Shown one piece after another: positions 12,412 through 22,930 of a DNA stretch of 31,154 nt. A program made the translations under genes and the position numbers. Each line of letters opens with the position of its first letter. Positions within the stretch are counted from its first letter, which is position 1. The DNA lies in the IMG/VR virus record IMGVR_UViG_3300022074_000225, positions 1-31,154 of that record, one strand, 5' to 3'. Below the pieces are notes generated by a model, which was not told the origin of the DNA, did not search any database, and saw nothing but the letters and a program-made list of their open reading frames with translations. The DNA comes from a virus.

Positions 12412-14864
12412 TATACTATTGTCCAGTTAGATGTACTTGGAACTGTTACTGTTATTCCGCTGTTAATAGTAATAGGACCAAATGATCCGGCATTTCTATT
12501 TGCAGATATTGCATAATCATGTGTAACAGTTTGCTGGTTTTCCCAGAATACTGCGTTACCACCAGAGTTACCTCCAGTCGCACCAGCTTGTAAACCTGTT
12601 AGATTCGACCCATCTATAGCAGGGAGTGCACCAGTTAATTTAGATGCTGTTAAAGTAGATATTCTTGCATCAGCAACTGTTCCAGTTAAATTACCAGCTG
12701 GTATTGCTGTTAAGTTAGCTGCACTAGCTGCCGGTAAAGTTGCAGGAAATCTTGCATCAGGTACTGTTCCAATAGCTAAATCAGACGCACTTAATTGTGT
12801 CCAAGTTAAACCACCTGTGTTACCAGATTGAGCAGCTAAATAATATCCATTAACTGGACTATTACTTACCTTTAACTTACCTTCACTTACAGCATCAGAT
12901 GTTAATTTAGCTTCTGTTACTGTGTTATCACTAGGTGTACCAATACCTGTAGCTGCACCAATTTGTGTTACATATAGACTAGATCCACTAGCTGGAGCTG
13001 TACAGAATTTAATTCCGTTAGTTCCTTCTAGATAAAATCCTTCATTACTTGCATTATATGAACCAGCATTTGGTTTCTGTATTACACCGTTAAGACTAAC
13101 AAATAGTTGACCTACGTTAGTTATAGACGCTGCATTACTTGCATCTCTTAAATCATAAGAAACAATATTACCGTCAAATGTAGGACTACCAGATGTAGCT
13201 CCGTCAGGAACTATTGTTAATAATTTAAAGTCTCCAACTGAGGCAACAGTATTATACTGTGTGTTACCTAAGTCATATACTTTCATGACGTTAGCATCTG
13301 TATCAAACCATAAGTCTCCGTCACCTAGTGCCGAACCGTCTGGATGAGCACTAGGTGCATTTTGACTTATCTGATACCTGTCGTTAAAATCACTTACAAG
13401 TGTTTGTGCATTACTTACACCTGCTGAGTCTACGACTTGTCTATGAAATGTATATGTGTGTAATGTAGTTGTTGTTTCTACTAACACACCTAATCCAGCT
13501 GCTGTTGTTGATCCAGCTGTCAAACCATTTATTGTTACAGTATTTCCTGTACCAGCACCGTTTGCAATAGTAGCTACTCCACTACCGTTAGCAACAAGGT
13601 TACTAGCTAAAGCTTTAATACTGACTATAGTTCCAGCACCATCATTGATGTCTGGGTTAGTTGTAGGAAAACTTGTTTCGTTTGCTATAGGAGCAAAACC
13701 ACCTACCTCTGTTACTAGCTCTACTATTCTTTCGTTAACAGCTTGAGCTGAAGGTAGTTGTACATCTGTTGCACTACCACCAATAGTTGTAACTATACTT
13801 TTACCATCTAATAAGTTTAGTTCTGCTGTAGATGATGTAATACCATCTAGTGTTTGGACTTCTGCTGTGTTTAGATCAGCTAAAGCTCCAGCAGTTCCAC
13901 TACCCATTGTAGCTAGTTCTGTTAGTTCAGAATCAAGTGGTTGTTTACCATCTATCTGTGCTTGGATTCCGCTAGTAACACCATCAACATAATTAAGTTC
14001 AGCAGTTGTTGCTGTTACTCCGTCAATAATGTTTAGTTCTGTAGCTGTAGCAGTTACGCCATCTAAAATATTTAACTCATTAGCTGTAGCTGTAACGCCA
14101 TCTAATATATTTAATTCGTTTGTAGTTACTGTCGCACCATCTAATATTGATAATTCTGTCGTAGATACACCATTAACTGTACCAGTTGTTGCTATATTTT
14201 GTGAACCAAAGTCAGGAGATATTTTAGTACCAGCTATTGCAGCTGACGCATTTACATCAGCATTTACAATAGTTCCGTCAGTTATCATTGTTGACGTAAC
14301 AGTATTAGTATCTCCAGATGTTATCACCGTACCTGTGGTATCAGGCAATGTAATAGTTTTATCTGATGTAGGATTTGCTACTGTTAATGTAGTTTCATGT
14401 GCATCTTCTGCAGAACCTTCAAAGGTTAAATTTACATTCTGACCTAAATGTAAATCTCCAGTCATCGTACCACCAGTAGAAGCTAACTTCTGCTCGTTAT
14501 ACTCCATAGCCTTCCGCATTAATTGCAGTTGGTTATTATTAAGGTCAGTAGATGTAATTGAAGCTCCGGGTGTATAAGTTGCTCTTGGTGTAGGAGCACC
14601 TAAATCTGTTTCAGGTCTTATAGTTATAGTACCACTAGACAAATCAGCTCCACCAATATGTATGGTTTTAGCTGTTATGTCTACTGTATATTCTCGGGGT
14701 GAGGCGGATTCATCTATTGTAGAAGCAGTAAATGTTAAAGCTATACCGTCTAACAATGCTACTACTTCTGACGCTTTAAATACATCGAAACTCCCTGAGT
14801 AGCTAAATGTATTCGCAGCTCCCGTATTTTGGGAGTGTGTTTTTGTTACTTTTGTATGTGCCAT
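12411..14864 (-). CDS. Tail fiber, T7 gp17-like N-terminus (817 aa)
   Basis: Residues about 1-145 match the tail-attachment domain of T7 gp17-type fibers (VFKASEVVALLDGIALTF, ADLSSGTITIRPETDLG, STDLNNNQLQLMRKAMEYNE). Next come 11-residue repeats T-x-x-E-L-N-I-L-D-G-V at 235-298, then coiled and beta-rich shaft segments, and a C-terminal region with 'LTGTVADARISTLTASKLTG'-type repeats ending VPSTSNWTIV. It carries host recognition or positions the tip proteins encoded downstream. The length exceeds T7 gp17 (553), and the C-terminus lacks an obvious enzymatic or chaperone domain. It begins immediately after the gp16-like gene, as in T7 order. Confidence 0.85.
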   Translation of the reverse strand: MAHTKVTKTHSQNTGAANTFSYSGSFDVFKASEVVALLDGIALTFTASTIDESASPREYTVDITAKTIHIGGADLSSGTITIRPETDLGAPTPRATYTPGASITSTDLNNNQLQLMRKAMEYNEQKLASTGGTMTGDLHLGQNVNLTFEGSAEDAHETTLTVANPTSDKTITLPDTTGTVITSGDTNTVTSTMITDGTIVNADVNASAAIAGTKISPDFGSQNIATTGTVNGVSTTELSILDGATVTTNELNILDGVTATANELNILDGVTATATELNIIDGVTATTAELNYVDGVTSGIQAQIDGKQPLDSELTELATMGSGTAGALADLNTAEVQTLDGITSSTAELNLLDGKSIVTTIGGSATDVQLPSAQAVNERIVELVTEVGGFAPIANETSFPTTNPDINDGAGTIVSIKALASNLVANGSGVATIANGAGTGNTVTINGLTAGSTTAAGLGVLVETTTTLHTYTFHRQVVDSAGVSNAQTLVSDFNDRYQISQNAPSAHPDGSALGDGDLWFDTDANVMKVYDLGNTQYNTVASVGDFKLLTIVPDGATSGSPTFDGNIVSYDLRDASNAASITNVGQLFVSLNGVIQKPNAGSYNASNEGFYLEGTNGIKFCTAPASGSSLYVTQIGAATGIGTPSDNTVTEAKLTSDAVSEGKLKVSNSPVNGYYLAAQSGNTGGLTWTQLSASDLAIGTVPDARFPATLPAASAANLTAIPAGNLTGTVADARISTLTASKLTGALPAIDGSNLTGLQAGATGGNSGGNAVFWENQQTVTHDYAISANRNAGSFGPITINSGITVTVPSTSNWTIV
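13971..14162 (-). repeat. Tandem 11-residue (33-base) repeats in the tail fiber
   Basis: Five to six units of the form T-x-x-E-L-N-I-L-D-G-V, each coded by 33 bases, lie at residues 235-298. DNA is less conserved than protein (alternate Leu, Ile and Val codons), so this is not a recent duplication. Units of this kind form regular triple-beta or coiled shafts in many phage fibers. Confidence 0.8.
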
Positions 14865-17800
14865 TTAGTTCTTTTTAGGATTGCCTAAATCTAGGATTTC
14901 GTTTCGATTATCTCTTGTACGAGATGTATGTCCATCTTTTTCAGACATTAATTTTTGTACAGCAGGATATCCGGGATGGTCAGGTCTTTTAAGTTTTGCC
15001 CAAGCTTTCGACCTAGCTTGATTCATTACATTATCTATAAGAGTATTATGTGGATATGTAGTAGGGTTTATATCATAACTTGCAGGATCATTAACACTGT
15101 CTTTCATTCGTTTCATAGACTTTTGTACATCTGGTCTACTTGCTAAATGATTTAAAGCTTCTTCTACATTCTTAAACTTTTTAAATCCTATTGTTATAGG
15201 AACTGTACCTATAGCATTTTGGAAGTGTGCTCTTACATGTGCATCTTTAGTAAATGAGTATCCACCATATGCATATGTTGTAGATTTTAAATCATAGTTA
15301 CTTTCTAATAATAACTTTCTACCGGGTGTATCTCTTCTAATATCTAATGATATAGGTGACACAGCATTAAATGATCTGCCTACAATATTCCAATTATTAA
15401 TTGGTTTACCGTTTAACAAGTCACTTTTTTCTGGTAAAGGATTTAATGCTAATGCTTCACTAGCTAAGTTTCTGTTTCTAATAGAAGACCACATATCAGA
15501 GTTAAGTTCTTTCATGTGTGGGTTAATCCATTTACCAAACTCATTACGAGCACCGGCTAACGGAATACTATTATTAAGTAAATTAGCTGTACCTCTAGTT
15601 AAGGCACCGGGTTTCATTTGTGATATCTGCATTAATTGATCTAATCCAGACATATATGTTTTACCTTGTAAACCTCTACCTACAACAAACGCTACTGCTT
15701 GTAATCTTTTTTCTGCCCATTCAGAACCCATAAGTTCCATGTTATCACCGATGTCAGCAATAGTAGAAAATATAACGTTGTATGGTTCGAGAGATCTGTA
15801 GTCAAATCCTACATCACCTATATAAAAATGATTAGGTTTCCAACCAGAATTAATCCAGTTTTGTCTAAGTTGTCTATCAGCAGGACCATTACCTGTCAAT
15901 TGATTTCCCATATACATCATACCAAAAGTACCTACAACAGCAGAACCCATAGCTTGTCTACCTGCAAATAAACTTCTTGCAGCTTTTAGATCAGCAGCAT
16001 TCTTAATACCATAATCAGCTAGTTCTGTAAAATCAGTCCCTTTGTGTGTAAGTATTGCAATAGATTCTTTGTGTAATGCACCTAATAATGGTGTGTTTTT
16101 ATATGTAAAGTTAAGACCGTTAACACCAGTTCTAGCAAATAAATAAAAAGGTTTAATTAATGGTACATTACCAAATAACTTATCCATTTTTTCAGCTGTA
16201 CCTTTTAACTCAGATGTTAAAGTAACTTCTCTAAATTGTTTTTCTAAGAAAGAATCTGCAGCCATATTAATATTACCATCACCATCTAGTAGATTTTTGT
16301 AATGTAAATCTTCGGCTTTTTTTAGCATTTCAGGAGTAATTTTAGAAAAATCATCTCCCACTTCTGCCATTGCTTTACGCATTGCAATTTCTTTAGACCT
16401 AGATCTTACTAATAAATGTTTAAAAGTATCATCAACTGCAGCTAATGCACGAGGTGACCATCCAAATAATTTATTATTAGTTAAATTTCTAGTAATATTG
16501 TTTATATAAAATGCTGCTTTTTCACCCTCTGTACCACGTTGTTCTACATGAATACGTTTGGCTTCTAGTAATTTATCAGTTTCTGTATCTACTTCAGTAA
16601 ATCTAGTTTGTATATCTGCAATGTCTGCATTAAATTTAGCATTCCATTGTTTTTGAAATACTTCATATGCTTCAGGTATAAGTTCAAATTGACCTTTTAA
16701 TTTAGCCATAGATGATTTATAAGTTGCTACGTCGTTTGTAAATGGTAAACGTATAGCTGCACCAAATGCTTGGTTAATAGTATTAAGGTAACTGTTTACT
16801 GTAGTACCCATTAAAGCTCTTAACGGAGTTTTAGGACCACTAAGTATACTCTGTACCATAACTTTCTGTAAACCTTTTATTAGTTCTCCAGTCTTTACTT
16901 GACCATTAAACTTACCACCAACTATCTGTTGCTTCATAAATGCATCAAAGTCTTTCCAATTATGTATATCGTTAGAAACTTTAAATACGTCTAATACAGC
17001 TCCAGCAAGCTCTTCATCGCCTGTTTCACGCATCATGGCTATCATTGTATTAACACCTTCTTTTGTCTCTTTTAAAAGACGTTTAGACTGTGCTTTAGAT
17101 GTTTTGTTTAAGTCGGCAATTAATTCAGGTGTAAGTTGACCACCTTTTTTAGCTAATCTTGTATTAGCTTCATTCCAAATAAACTGTGTTCTTTTTACCT
17201 GATGTAAACCTGCAACTAAATTATCTGCAACATTTTTCATTGGACCATCTGTAGCAAATATATCAGTTTTACCTATCATCTCACTAGATGTAGCAGAAAG
17301 ATCTTTTAATTGCATAAGAAGACTTTTCATAACCGCATTCTGTACGTCAGTATTTTGTATTGCCCAACGGTCAACTTCAGACATCTTAGTCCAATCTTTT
17401 TTTAATTTAACTTCTCTATCTAAAAATTCACCATAAAAAGTTACGTCATCTACTGTAGAAGCATCTCTACCTAGTAGAGTTTCTTTAATATCTTCTAATG
17501 CTTCTGCTGATCTTTTACCTATAGTCTTATTACTAGGATCTATACTATCTAAATATCTTTGATAGTTATCATCAGCAACTAAACCTTCAGCTTGTTTAGA
17601 AAGTTCAACATCATTTATACCAGACTTAGCTGCTTTAGCTATATCTGTTTGACTAACTACTGAGTTAGTACTTCCTTTTTTACCTGTAAATTTAGTATGT
17701 TTAATTTCTTGTATATCTTTTATAATTTGTGTAAGACCATCTCTAGCCTTAGTTAAACCCTGACCCATCATTGCAGAGCCGTTTTTATATGCACCATATG

Positions 17801-19598
17801 CTCCTTTTAACATACCGTCAGACATATTTTCTTCTGTAAATGCATTCTTAAAACCATCAGCAGCTTTCTTTGTTTGTTCTATACCAGCTTCTGCTAAATC
17901 TTTTAATTGTTGTTGTTGTTGTTTAAACCAATATTTTTGATCTACAAACTCTGAATCTATTTTAGTTGACCAAGACTTAGTACTAACAGCAAACTGATCT
18001 AAGTTTTTTTGTCCCCAACTTGTTACTTGTCCGGGAACCTCAGGTAATTTACCTAATACTCTTTGACCATTTGTAAAGATTGATTTACCAAAACCTCCAA
18101 TACCTACGACACCAAGTGTACCATACGCAGTTTCAGTAACAATAAAATCCATTTGTTTAAATAATGGAGAGTTAATACCTTGAGCAATCTGTTGTGAAAA
18201 CATACTACTTTCAGGATATTGTTCTAATATCTGTTGAAAAAATCCATCTTCTTGTATCATACCTCTACCATCTTCTTGTAAGTTAGAAAATGCAGCTAAA
18301 GGTAAATCAGATATAAGAGTTGTTTTAGCACCACTCTTTACCATATTTAAACCTTGAACTATTTTTTGCTTACCTAAGAATCCTGTAGCTGGTTTAATAA
18401 AGGTTTGACCAACTTTTTTAGTAGCAATATTAGAAACTGCAACAGCTTTACCACCACTTAATGTAGGTCGTAAAAACATACCTGCTCTTATTAAAGCTGG
18501 AGATTTAACTAATGCTCCTGTTGTCATTGCAGTTTTACCAACTGCTGTAGCTGTACCTCCAGTTAAAAGTGTAGGTAATGCCCAATATGTACCTTCGTAT
18601 GCCAAAAAATCACCTGCAGATCTCGCAATGTTTTGGTTAACCATATATTCCAATGATTGTTCATTTTGAGTTTGAAGTAATTTTTCATTAAGATCTGAAT
18701 CTTTAGCTAATAAAGATAAGTCTTTTTCTTCTACTGCAGAACCAATACGTCCTGCTGCTTCTAAAGCTAAACTTGATAAATCATAAGCTGCACCAGCAGC
18801 ATTTTGTCTTATACCTTCTCCGGCATTACTACTCATTCCAAACCAGCCTTTACCAGTATCACCTTCTCCAACCTCAGACAAAGCATGTCTTCTTCTAAGG
18901 TTAATATATCTAGCCATGTTTTGACCTGCACCGGCATTTTGCCATAGTGCTTTAGCTCTAGCCATCATGGTAGGATTTTCTAAACCTGCTAACCATTCAG
19001 CTGTAAGTTGTTCATCAACTTCTGGATTTAATCTTTTTAATTCTGGATCCCAATCTTCGTTATCTGTTGTATCAAAAAAATCGTCGTAAGTAATTTTACC
19101 ATCATTATTATGATCATATCTTTGTACAAGTGCTGGAGTATTAGCAATTAAATTAAAAGCTTGAACTTGACTTTCTAAATTATTACCATCACTTAATAAT
19201 TCATTAACTTGATCTTCTTCTGGAATATAAGCATAATTCATTTTCAATCCTCGTCTCAAACCTTCAGCAGGTAATTTACCACCATAAGCTGCTGCAAGTT
19301 GTTCATCAGATATCATTCCATTTTCATCTGGAGTAAATAACTTAGGTTGTGCTTGAGCTTGTGGTTGTTCTACTTGTTCTGGATTTGGATTTTGAGCTTC
19401 AACAACTGTAGGTTGTATGTTTTCTTCAGGTGTTAGTTCTTGTTGTAATGCTTCAGCTTCTGCAATTTCTTCAGGTGTACGAAAATCTTCTTCAGGAAAT
19501 TCATTTTTGATTTCTTCTATTTGATCTTCATAACCTTCTACCTCAAAGGTATCATCTGTTTTACCTACAGCATCGGGTTGTAAATTTAAAATGTCCAT
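14865..19598 (-). CDS. Internal virion protein, T7 gp16-like (1577 aa)
   Basis: This is the largest gene in the window and holds the gp16 position (after gp15-like, before the fiber). T7 gp16 (1318 aa) forms part of the DNA-ejection channel. The acidic N-terminus (to about residue 90) is followed by an EF-hand-like loop 'YDHNNDGKITYDDF' at 161-174 with D162, N164, D166, T170 and D173. I see no lytic transglycosylase motif at the N-terminus, where T7 has one. The middle has hydrophobic, Gly-rich segments (about 340-520) and long charged helices. A second hydrophobic stretch near 'GMMYMGNQLTG' could insert in membranes. It overlaps the gp15-like gene by one base. Confidence 0.8.
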   Translation of the reverse strand: MDILNLQPDAVGKTDDTFEVEGYEDQIEEIKNEFPEEDFRTPEEIAEAEALQQELTPEENIQPTVVEAQNPNPEQVEQPQAQAQPKLFTPDENGMISDEQLAAAYGGKLPAEGLRRGLKMNYAYIPEEDQVNELLSDGNNLESQVQAFNLIANTPALVQRYDHNNDGKITYDDFFDTTDNEDWDPELKRLNPEVDEQLTAEWLAGLENPTMMARAKALWQNAGAGQNMARYINLRRRHALSEVGEGDTGKGWFGMSSNAGEGIRQNAAGAAYDLSSLALEAAGRIGSAVEEKDLSLLAKDSDLNEKLLQTQNEQSLEYMVNQNIARSAGDFLAYEGTYWALPTLLTGGTATAVGKTAMTTGALVKSPALIRAGMFLRPTLSGGKAVAVSNIATKKVGQTFIKPATGFLGKQKIVQGLNMVKSGAKTTLISDLPLAAFSNLQEDGRGMIQEDGFFQQILEQYPESSMFSQQIAQGINSPLFKQMDFIVTETAYGTLGVVGIGGFGKSIFTNGQRVLGKLPEVPGQVTSWGQKNLDQFAVSTKSWSTKIDSEFVDQKYWFKQQQQQLKDLAEAGIEQTKKAADGFKNAFTEENMSDGMLKGAYGAYKNGSAMMGQGLTKARDGLTQIIKDIQEIKHTKFTGKKGSTNSVVSQTDIAKAAKSGINDVELSKQAEGLVADDNYQRYLDSIDPSNKTIGKRSAEALEDIKETLLGRDASTVDDVTFYGEFLDREVKLKKDWTKMSEVDRWAIQNTDVQNAVMKSLLMQLKDLSATSSEMIGKTDIFATDGPMKNVADNLVAGLHQVKRTQFIWNEANTRLAKKGGQLTPELIADLNKTSKAQSKRLLKETKEGVNTMIAMMRETGDEELAGAVLDVFKVSNDIHNWKDFDAFMKQQIVGGKFNGQVKTGELIKGLQKVMVQSILSGPKTPLRALMGTTVNSYLNTINQAFGAAIRLPFTNDVATYKSSMAKLKGQFELIPEAYEVFQKQWNAKFNADIADIQTRFTEVDTETDKLLEAKRIHVEQRGTEGEKAAFYINNITRNLTNNKLFGWSPRALAAVDDTFKHLLVRSRSKEIAMRKAMAEVGDDFSKITPEMLKKAEDLHYKNLLDGDGNINMAADSFLEKQFREVTLTSELKGTAEKMDKLFGNVPLIKPFYLFARTGVNGLNFTYKNTPLLGALHKESIAILTHKGTDFTELADYGIKNAADLKAARSLFAGRQAMGSAVVGTFGMMYMGNQLTGNGPADRQLRQNWINSGWKPNHFYIGDVGFDYRSLEPYNVIFSTIADIGDNMELMGSEWAEKRLQAVAFVVGRGLQGKTYMSGLDQLMQISQMKPGALTRGTANLLNNSIPLAGARNEFGKWINPHMKELNSDMWSSIRNRNLASEALALNPLPEKSDLLNGKPINNWNIVGRSFNAVSPISLDIRRDTPGRKLLLESNYDLKSTTYAYGGYSFTKDAHVRAHFQNAIGTVPITIGFKKFKNVEEALNHLASRPDVQKSMKRMKDSVNDPASYDINPTTYPHNTLIDNVMNQARSKAWAKLKRPDHPGYPAVQKLMSEKDGHTSRTRDNRNEILDLGNPKKN

Positions 19599-21892
19599 TA
19601 ATCTTTCCGTGTTGTAGTAATAAAGTCAGGTAAATTAGATTGTGGATCAGGTCCACCTAAAGGTTCTGGTAATCTAAATTGTTCTAACCAAGGATATTGT
19701 TCCTCTAAATCATCCCAAACGGATTCAGGAGTTTTAGAAGGATTAAAATTATCTCTTAATATTTTAACTGCATAGATCATATTTTCTTTTGTAGGATTCT
19801 GTTGTGCTCGTTCTACAGCTTTTATAGTAGGTCTAAATTTATGTGGGTCATTAATAATCTTACCTTTTTCATCTTTACCTTCGTATAAATTATATAACTG
19901 TGGACGTTCATCGGTCCATAATCCGTCGTGACCTGCAGTCTTTAACTGTGCATCTACTAGACCCATCCAGTTAATATTGCGACCACGTGCTAAACCTTGA
20001 TAATAACGCACTGCACCTTCATCTTTTAAGACACCTTTGTTGTGTCCATATTTGTTAATGTTTTTAATAATACTATCTAATTGTTTTTTACCATAAGTAC
20101 CACCTATAGGTTCTTCAAAGATAATATTAGGATCATTCATTAATTGTTTTTTACCTTTGTTAATTTCTGCTACTCTAACTTTACCTTGGTTTTGTTCTCC
20201 TTTAATAGCAAAATCTGGTTCTCTGTATTTATTAGCAGATTCCATTTGTTTGATATGATAGAGTACACCTTCAGAGTTTGGAATATCTTCTCCAGTTTCT
20301 TTATCTTTAACTGACTCTGCATTTAACGCATAGTAACTAGCTTCTCGTTGTGAATAACCCATAGATACATAGTTGTTAAATTTCTCAGTATAATCTTCTG
20401 TAGCATTAGCTAAAGCTATTTCATAGTCAAGAGTCTTTTCATTACCTTTAAGACCCATACCATCAAATACTGTGTTAAGTGCAGCAGATATTTGTTTGTC
20501 TCCATTAAATTGATCAATAGAAGCTTTTTCTAATTTACTAGCTTTATCTCTAAATTCTATAGCTGCTTGAGGATGAAACTGATCTAACTGATCATTAGAT
20601 ATATAACCATTTTGACTAGCCATCAAAGCTTTTATTTCTTGTGTATCTTCTCTCTGATCTCTCATAGTAACTGTTTCATAATTAGTTACACTAGATGGTA
20701 TAGGTAAACCCATACTTCCAAACTCTCGTTTGTATTCATTTACTCGTTGAGTAGATAGATTACCTTTTCTAGCTTCATCTATAAATTCAGTTTTTAATGT
20801 AGTACCAGCTGACTCTAAGTTTTTTAATTCGTTGTCAATCTGTTTAGTATAGCCATCTCTAATTTGCTGTTTTAAAGTACCAACTTTACCCGACCAATGG
20901 TCAGCGTAAGTTGTACCTTTCTTAGCACCTAATTTTATAGATAACCTATCTGGCATAGGCTGGTTAAGTATTCTAGCTGCATACTCAGGATCGTTTTGAT
21001 TTATACCTTCTGCAACTATAGTAGCTTCTAAAGCTTTCCATGCACCAGCATTACCCACTAATTTGTTTTGACCATCTACAGTAGCACCTGTTTTAACTAA
21101 GTAATGATAAATATCATCACCAGTTTTTTGACTGGTTTTCCAAGTTGTTTCTGCTTTACTTCTAGTATTAGAAGAAGATTCTATATTAAATCTTGATCTA
21201 TATTTAGCAATACTAGATTCTTTTGCTTCTTGTATAGCTTTGTTAGTACCAGCTAATTCTAATAATTCTGGAGAAAATTTATGTAAACCTGCATTTTTTC
21301 TAATATCTCTTGCAATCATATGTACAGCAGCTTCTTTAAAAGGCATGCCGTGTATATTATTATCGTGTAATTCTTTAGGTGTAAAAGTTATATTTTCTAT
21401 CTGTAAAGCTTTTTCGCTAGTCATCATAGCGTGACTTAGTTTATCAGCAAACGTGTCATTAAAACCACGTAGCTTTTCTTTCATAAAACCAGCTTGTTCC
21501 CAATTTGACATTTTAGTCAAACGATCAGCATCAGGATAAATATCAGGACCAGAGACTTTTAACATTTCTGCTTTGATCTCATGGTATCTAGTATCTTCTT
21601 CAGTTAACGTACCTAACTGATCTTGTAACTGTATTAACTTTTCTGAATTAATTTCAGCTTGTTCCTGAGCTAACATAGCACCACGTTCGTGTGCTTCGTC
21701 TTTTTGTTTCTGTCGTATATTTTGTAAAGTTGTAGAAAAAGCTTCTAATGACTTATTCATTTGTGCAGCTTCATTAATACCACGTTGACCCATAGTGTTA
21801 GCCATGGCTGTACGTTGAGCATTACCTTGTTGAACGTTGGTTCTTTCACGAGACCTCATTCGTTCAATGTTTCTATCATATGAACTACTCAT
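19598..21892 (-). CDS. Internal virion protein, T7 gp15-like (764 aa)
   Basis: The length is nearly that of T7 gp15 (747), and the gene sits between the gp14- and gp16-like genes. The N-terminal 120 residues are Arg/Gln/Glu-rich and helical (MRSRERTNVQQGNAQR, KSLEAFSTTLQNIRQKQKDE), typical of gp15's coiled N-terminus. The rest is a long helical protein without signal peptide or enzymatic motif. In T7, gp15 and gp16 form the periplasmic tube through which DNA enters the host. The assignment is by order and size; sequence identity with T7 is too low to see by eye. The ATG overlaps the upstream stop (ATGA). Confidence 0.75.
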   Translation of the reverse strand: MSSSYDRNIERMRSRERTNVQQGNAQRTAMANTMGQRGINEAAQMNKSLEAFSTTLQNIRQKQKDEAHERGAMLAQEQAEINSEKLIQLQDQLGTLTEEDTRYHEIKAEMLKVSGPDIYPDADRLTKMSNWEQAGFMKEKLRGFNDTFADKLSHAMMTSEKALQIENITFTPKELHDNNIHGMPFKEAAVHMIARDIRKNAGLHKFSPELLELAGTNKAIQEAKESSIAKYRSRFNIESSSNTRSKAETTWKTSQKTGDDIYHYLVKTGATVDGQNKLVGNAGAWKALEATIVAEGINQNDPEYAARILNQPMPDRLSIKLGAKKGTTYADHWSGKVGTLKQQIRDGYTKQIDNELKNLESAGTTLKTEFIDEARKGNLSTQRVNEYKREFGSMGLPIPSSVTNYETVTMRDQREDTQEIKALMASQNGYISNDQLDQFHPQAAIEFRDKASKLEKASIDQFNGDKQISAALNTVFDGMGLKGNEKTLDYEIALANATEDYTEKFNNYVSMGYSQREASYYALNAESVKDKETGEDIPNSEGVLYHIKQMESANKYREPDFAIKGEQNQGKVRVAEINKGKKQLMNDPNIIFEEPIGGTYGKKQLDSIIKNINKYGHNKGVLKDEGAVRYYQGLARGRNINWMGLVDAQLKTAGHDGLWTDERPQLYNLYEGKDEKGKIINDPHKFRPTIKAVERAQQNPTKENMIYAVKILRDNFNPSKTPESVWDDLEEQYPWLEQFRLPEPLGGPDPQSNLPDFITTTRKD

Positions 21893-22506
21893 TCAAAAGC
21901 TCCTGCTGCAGTAGCACCTAAGGAAAAGATTAAACTAGCTGATGACTTCTTCGGTTCCATTTCTGGAGCCATTGGTGTTGGTCCATGTATAGGAGCAAAT
22001 CTAATATTTTCATACAAATCTCTAGATTTAGATCTAGCTTCTTCAGCTTGTATATCTTTAGAAACCATTGATTCTTCCTTAGACATCATAAGATTATGTA
22101 GTATTTCAGATTTTTCTTGTCCTAATTTCTTAGCACTTTGACCTGCTAACCGAGCTGCAGTCCGACCTGTTTGTGTACCTGCATACTCATTCTCATACAT
22201 AGATCTAACTGCCTTTTCTATTTTTTGATCAGATTCTGCAAATAGTCTATTTAACTTTTGATCTTCTTGAGTCCATTGACCTACCATAGCTTTGTAAACA
22301 TCATCTTGTTTGATGTCTTCAAGAGCCATATCATTTCTATATTGAGCACGATCAAGCATTACTTCTCGATCATACAATCTATTTTGTTCTTCAAAGTTAC
22401 GAAGTTTAGCACGGTTTCTGCCAGCTATGGCATTATTTTCCGCTTGGTGCCCTGCTATTTGTCCCATTCCTGAGAACACGGCTCCTATTGTTGTTGGTTC
22501 GCACAC
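21889..22506 (-). CDS. Internal virion protein, T7 gp14-like (205 aa), GTG start
   Basis: The size is close to T7 gp14 (196). The start used is GTG at 22506 (GTG TGC GAA CCA), giving MCEPTTIGAVFSGMGQIAGH, a Gly/Ala-rich start reminiscent of gp14's first helix. The middle is a long charged helix, and the C-terminus has a short hydrophobic run (SASLIFSLGATAAGAFE). T7 gp14 inserts in the outer membrane to begin the ejection channel. The gene overlaps the end of the gp13-like gene by 74 bases in a different frame, which is unusually long for this cluster. Confidence 0.7.
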   Translation of the reverse strand: MCEPTTIGAVFSGMGQIAGHQAENNAIAGRNRAKLRNFEEQNRLYDREVMLDRAQYRNDMALEDIKQDDVYKAMVGQWTQEDQKLNRLFAESDQKIEKAVRSMYENEYAGTQTGRTAARLAGQSAKKLGQEKSEILHNLMMSKEESMVSKDIQAEEARSKSRDLYENIRFAPIHGPTPMAPEMEPKKSSASLIFSLGATAAGAFE

Positions 22507-22930
22507 GGCAAAATTCTATAAAGGTTAATTGGTTAGGACCATATTTTAGTTCCCGTAAGAACTTGAATCCTAGAAACTTTAGAAGTTTTAGATGAGCGGT
22601 ATTCCGTTTATCTACAATGTTCCAAAGGAGTTTCTCTTCTCTACTTTCTATAAATCGTTTAGCTTCTCGTGCAAAGGTGAGAGGATAGTCATGTATAGCT
22701 GGGGTACATAACATCCAAATTTTACCACCTTCCTGTACACCGGCTAATCCGGCAGTCTTGCCGTTAGGCACGTTAAAGTAAACTGTGTCTCCTGTAAAAG
22801 CAGCAAATGGTATATACCAGCGTGGGAAATGGCCATGACCTTCCCATACTTCTCTATAGTCATCTGTACGAAGATTAGAAGCAACCTCGACGGCTGCCTC
22901 CATTGTAATTGGGTGAATGTAATTAGACAC
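22433..22930 (-). CDS. T7 gp13-like internal virion protein / GNAT-like fold (165 aa)
   Basis: The position between tail tube B and the gp14-like gene is that of T7 gp13 (138 aa). The line 'PITMEAAVEVASNLRTDDYR' at the start and 'WNIVDKRNTAHLKLLKFLGF' near 105-124 resemble acetyltransferase (GNAT) folds, in which N-x-x-x-x-x-L-L-x-x-x-G-F closes the acetyl-CoA site. T7 gp13 is needed for infectivity but is not retained in the mature virion. Whether this protein has enzyme activity is unknown. The last 24 codons overlap the next gene, and they are Arg/Asn-rich and may be non-essential. It overlaps tail tube B by 8 bases. Confidence 0.65.
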   Translation of the reverse strand: MSNYIHPITMEAAVEVASNLRTDDYREVWEGHGHFPRWYIPFAAFTGDTVYFNVPNGKTAGLAGVQEGGKIWMLCTPAIHDYPLTFAREAKRFIESREEKLLWNIVDKRNTAHLKLLKFLGFKFLRELKYGPNQLTFIEFCRVRTNNNRSRVLRNGTNSRAPSGK

